Shown here: one piece after another, positions 44,564 to 46,662 of the stretch
Numbering within the stretch: position 1 is the stretch's first letter
Layout of the letters: each line of letters starts with the position of its first letter
The notes under the pieces: model-generated
Told to the model about the DNA's origin: nothing
Database searches by the model: none
What the model saw: only the letters and a program-made list of their open reading frames with translations
Program-made: the position numbers and the translations under genes
DNA from: Hesseltinella vesiculosa
Lineage: Eukaryota; Mucoromycota; Mucoromycetes; Mucorales; Cunninghamellaceae
Assembly (NCBI GenBank): GCA_002104935.1
Contig: MCGT01000065.1
Location: 1-46,662, forward strand
Length of the DNA: 46,662 nucleotides
Reading direction: 5' to 3'

Positions 44564-46662
44564 TCAAAAAATGGGGTCCTTGGTGAGTTGACCATAGGCA
44601 CGTAGTGCGATGCATGTTGCGGACAGAGTATCCCGGCCAAACGAGTTCTTGCATTCTTTGTAGCAAGCACAATTTGGATTCGCACAGCAGCTTGTTCCAA
44701 GGTTCAGCTTCCTTTTGCCCATCGTCAGCTTCCTTGGGTGAATGATTCGTTCGCGGCAATATGGGCAAACCATGCTGGTCCGTGCTTCGTTGGTGATTAG
44801 AGCGATGGAATGCTGCCGGGTGAATTGTCGATGCCACTTTCCACTTAATCGCAAATGCCCCTTATACGAGTACCAGTTCCTGTCCCTGCATGGCCGATAG
44901 CTTGTATCAGAGTTTTTTGAGGGTGTTGACGTTTCTTCTCGACCACGATCTTGGTTTTGACAAGCTTGGTTCGCCAAGCAATAAGGCGGCGCCTTCGTTC
45001 AAACTTGGGCTGGTGGTAAAAGGCACGGATGGCTGGGGTCTGTTCTCGGATCCGGTCATATCGATCTTGGAATGTTTCTAGGTTAAAAGCAGTTGAGAGG
45101 ATGTTCTCGGCAACGATAGTCTCAGCCTGTTGTGCAGCTTGGCCACTGGGGGACTACAAAAAAAAAACAACAGTTGAGCTTGGTCACACGCCAGCGAGGT
45201 GAAAGAGGTTGTATACCTTGGCTTTGTCATGTTTCATTTTCTTGTTGAACTGGTGTTGACCAGTCTTCCATGATATGTCTCGAGCAGTGATCAAAGTGGG
45301 CTTGCCAAGTCTCACCATCTGGCCAGCCTTGATTGCTTCCAGATCAGAAACCGAATGGGTCACGGTGGTGGCGAGAGTAACAACACCATAGTCAGTTCCA
45401 GAAATCAGGAGGTCATTGGTATCGATTTTCAAGATGGTGTGCCGAGGATCTTCCTCCACACGTGTGGTTTTCTTGAGTTCAGTGGGAGGGAGGGGCGATT
45501 CCTTGTCCTTGGATTTCTTCTTTCCTTTCTTTGCTTGTTCTTCCTCAGCCTTTGGAAAAAAAAACAATCGGGTCACGTTCGTCCTGCTCCTAACCAACTC
45601 CCCACCAAAACGCATACCTTTTGAAGAGTATAGCGGGTGGACCGCAAGTTTGCCAGACCGTCCTGTACACTGTGCACATCTCGTGTTGCTTGCTGGAGGC
45701 TGTTCTTCAATGTACGTTCGACCTTCACATCGTCGAATTTTTGTGCAGCAGGGTCTAGTGAATAAAAAATAAAAAAAATGAGAGGTACAGATGAGACTAC
45801 ATATCTTTTCACTCTTTGGAATTACCATTGTTCTTCATCGATTGCCGATGCTTCATCAAGGCATTGCTGCAGTCCCGCTTGGTTCTGGAGAGTCCGATCT
45901 CGTTCTTTTTCCTTCTCAGCAATATTGGTCATCAGAGTGTCAAGTGAGTGTGGAGTGGATGGAGGCACGGGGTTGGACTGTTCTTGCTTCAATCGCTGTG
46001 CGTAGAGGGAGATTTGCCTTGGCTTCACTGTTTGACCTTGCATGGACGCATCGTTTGCAGGGCTAATGTCCATCCTGTGCATAAATTCAATACCATTTTT
46101 TTGGCAGATGGAGTTGATGGCAGACATGTCGAAAAGGCAGCCAAATACTTGATCTTTTCGCCGGCGCGCTTCGTTGGCAGACGTAATACCTTGACTGCGC
46201 TTCATATCCAAGGGCTTGCCAAATAATTCGTAGATAACGGCGGCATCAATGGATAGAGCGTAGAGCGAACCGGTGGACACAGCTGGGGCATAGCGCATGC
46301 AGAATTGGTGGTATCCACAGAGCCGAAGCAAGGCGTTGCCAAAAAACAGTAGGTTCACTCGGCAGTACTTGGGCTGGTCTACAGAGATAATGAACGGCTT
46401 GATGTTGCTGTAAATGAGCTTCAGGGCTTGTGATTCCTTGTCAGAAAGGTCTAGTTTCTTGGTGTAGGACTTCATCACGTCCTCTGTCAAGCTAGACACG
46501 TTTTCATTGTAGATCATGCGTGTCAGGATACCTTGCAATGTGCCAAGCCGTCGTGCTGAGATATCATCATTGCTCTTGTCTGTAACAATTTCATCCAACT
46601 CATATCCGGTCGAATTCAGGTCGTCATGCACAGCCATTTCATCAAGCTCTTCTTTCACATCA
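44564..46662 (-). pseudogene. TnpB/Fanzor-type nuclease, second lineage (5' end outside window)
   Basis: Minus-strand exons 46662-45826, 45754-45618, 45549-45217 and 45153-44564 encode a large helical N-part, a basic Lys-rich linker, a RuvC-I-like ISGTDYGVVTLATT (about 45395), and a C-terminal NEARTSMVCPYC ... CANPNCACYKEC ... GRDTLSATCIAL. The last two give a Glu before a split zinc ribbon and a RuvC-III Asp, as in OrfB-type zinc-ribbon (Cas12f1/TnpB-like) proteins. The first visible junction leaves an out-of-frame codon. A one-base shift in a GGGG run near 44858 separates the RIRG and HLRLSGKWHR frames. So it is likely inactive, or at least disrupted here. It is clearly different from relics A and B in motif wording. 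The N-terminal start lies right of the window. Confidence 0.65.

Overview
The window is nuclear DNA from a fungus, most likely of the order Mucorales (Mucoromycota). The evidence is intron-rich fungal genes with mostly short introns (about 50-130 nt) and clear GT/AG signals, cytoplasmic ribosomal protein genes, a nuclear tRNA, and relics of mobile-gene families that I know mainly from mucoralean genomes. The species cannot be fixed from sequence alone.

Layout. 1-6.4 kb is a graveyard of RuvC nuclease genes of the Fanzor (eukaryotic TnpB-like) type: a zinc-knuckle exon running off the left edge, Fanzor relic A on the minus strand with an intact catalytic half, and relic B on the plus strand. 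A 184-bp tandem duplication follows, then a frameshifted gene of an unrecognised lineage family (7.15-9.06 kb). 9.6-17.5 kb is a stable core: a small probable mitochondrial protein, PRPP synthetase, a 12-exon CaCA-type Ca2+/cation antiporter, ribosomal protein uL1 (L10a) and tRNA-Val(UAC). 17.8-19.4 kb holds a small LTR-like element with gag-like fragments. 20.4-29.5 kb is again core: an NDUFA4-like respiratory subunit with an 8-nt exon, a secreted thaumatin-like protein, the ribosome-assembly GTPase NOG2, an MFS sugar transporter and a CUE-like-domain protein. 30.9-31.9 kb is a broken Crypton/Ndc10-type recombinase. 32.5-37.1 kb is a dense housekeeping block: divergent RPS14 and ubiquitin-L40, casein kinase 2 beta, and the GPI-anchor glycosyltransferase PIG-A/GPI3. 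37.6-42.6 kb is a stack of decayed Tc1/mariner transposases and a fold-back repeat. 42.8-44.2 kb is a gene with an Rpn-like PD-(D/E)XK signature. 44.5-46.66 kb is a second lineage of TnpB/Fanzor-type gene, also broken, running off the right edge.

How the genes work together. Four core genes serve ribosome production or translation (uL1, uS11, ubiquitin-eL40, NOG2), and CK2 beta is a general growth regulator. The others serve nucleotide supply, respiration, Ca2+ handling, sugar uptake, GPI anchoring and the cell surface. No operon-like logic is expected. The single-copy genes reconstruct to uninterrupted proteins with consistent intron phases, while nearly every mobile gene carries frameshifts. 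That contrast argues for real decay of the mobile genes rather than poor sequence quality.

The most notable content is the accumulation of TnpB/Fanzor-type nuclease genes (three copies from two lineages, plus an isolated zinc-knuckle exon), three GC-AG introns with an identical GCAAGT donor, an 8-nt coding microexon, and ribosomal protein genes whose first coding exons are 3 or 5 nt long.
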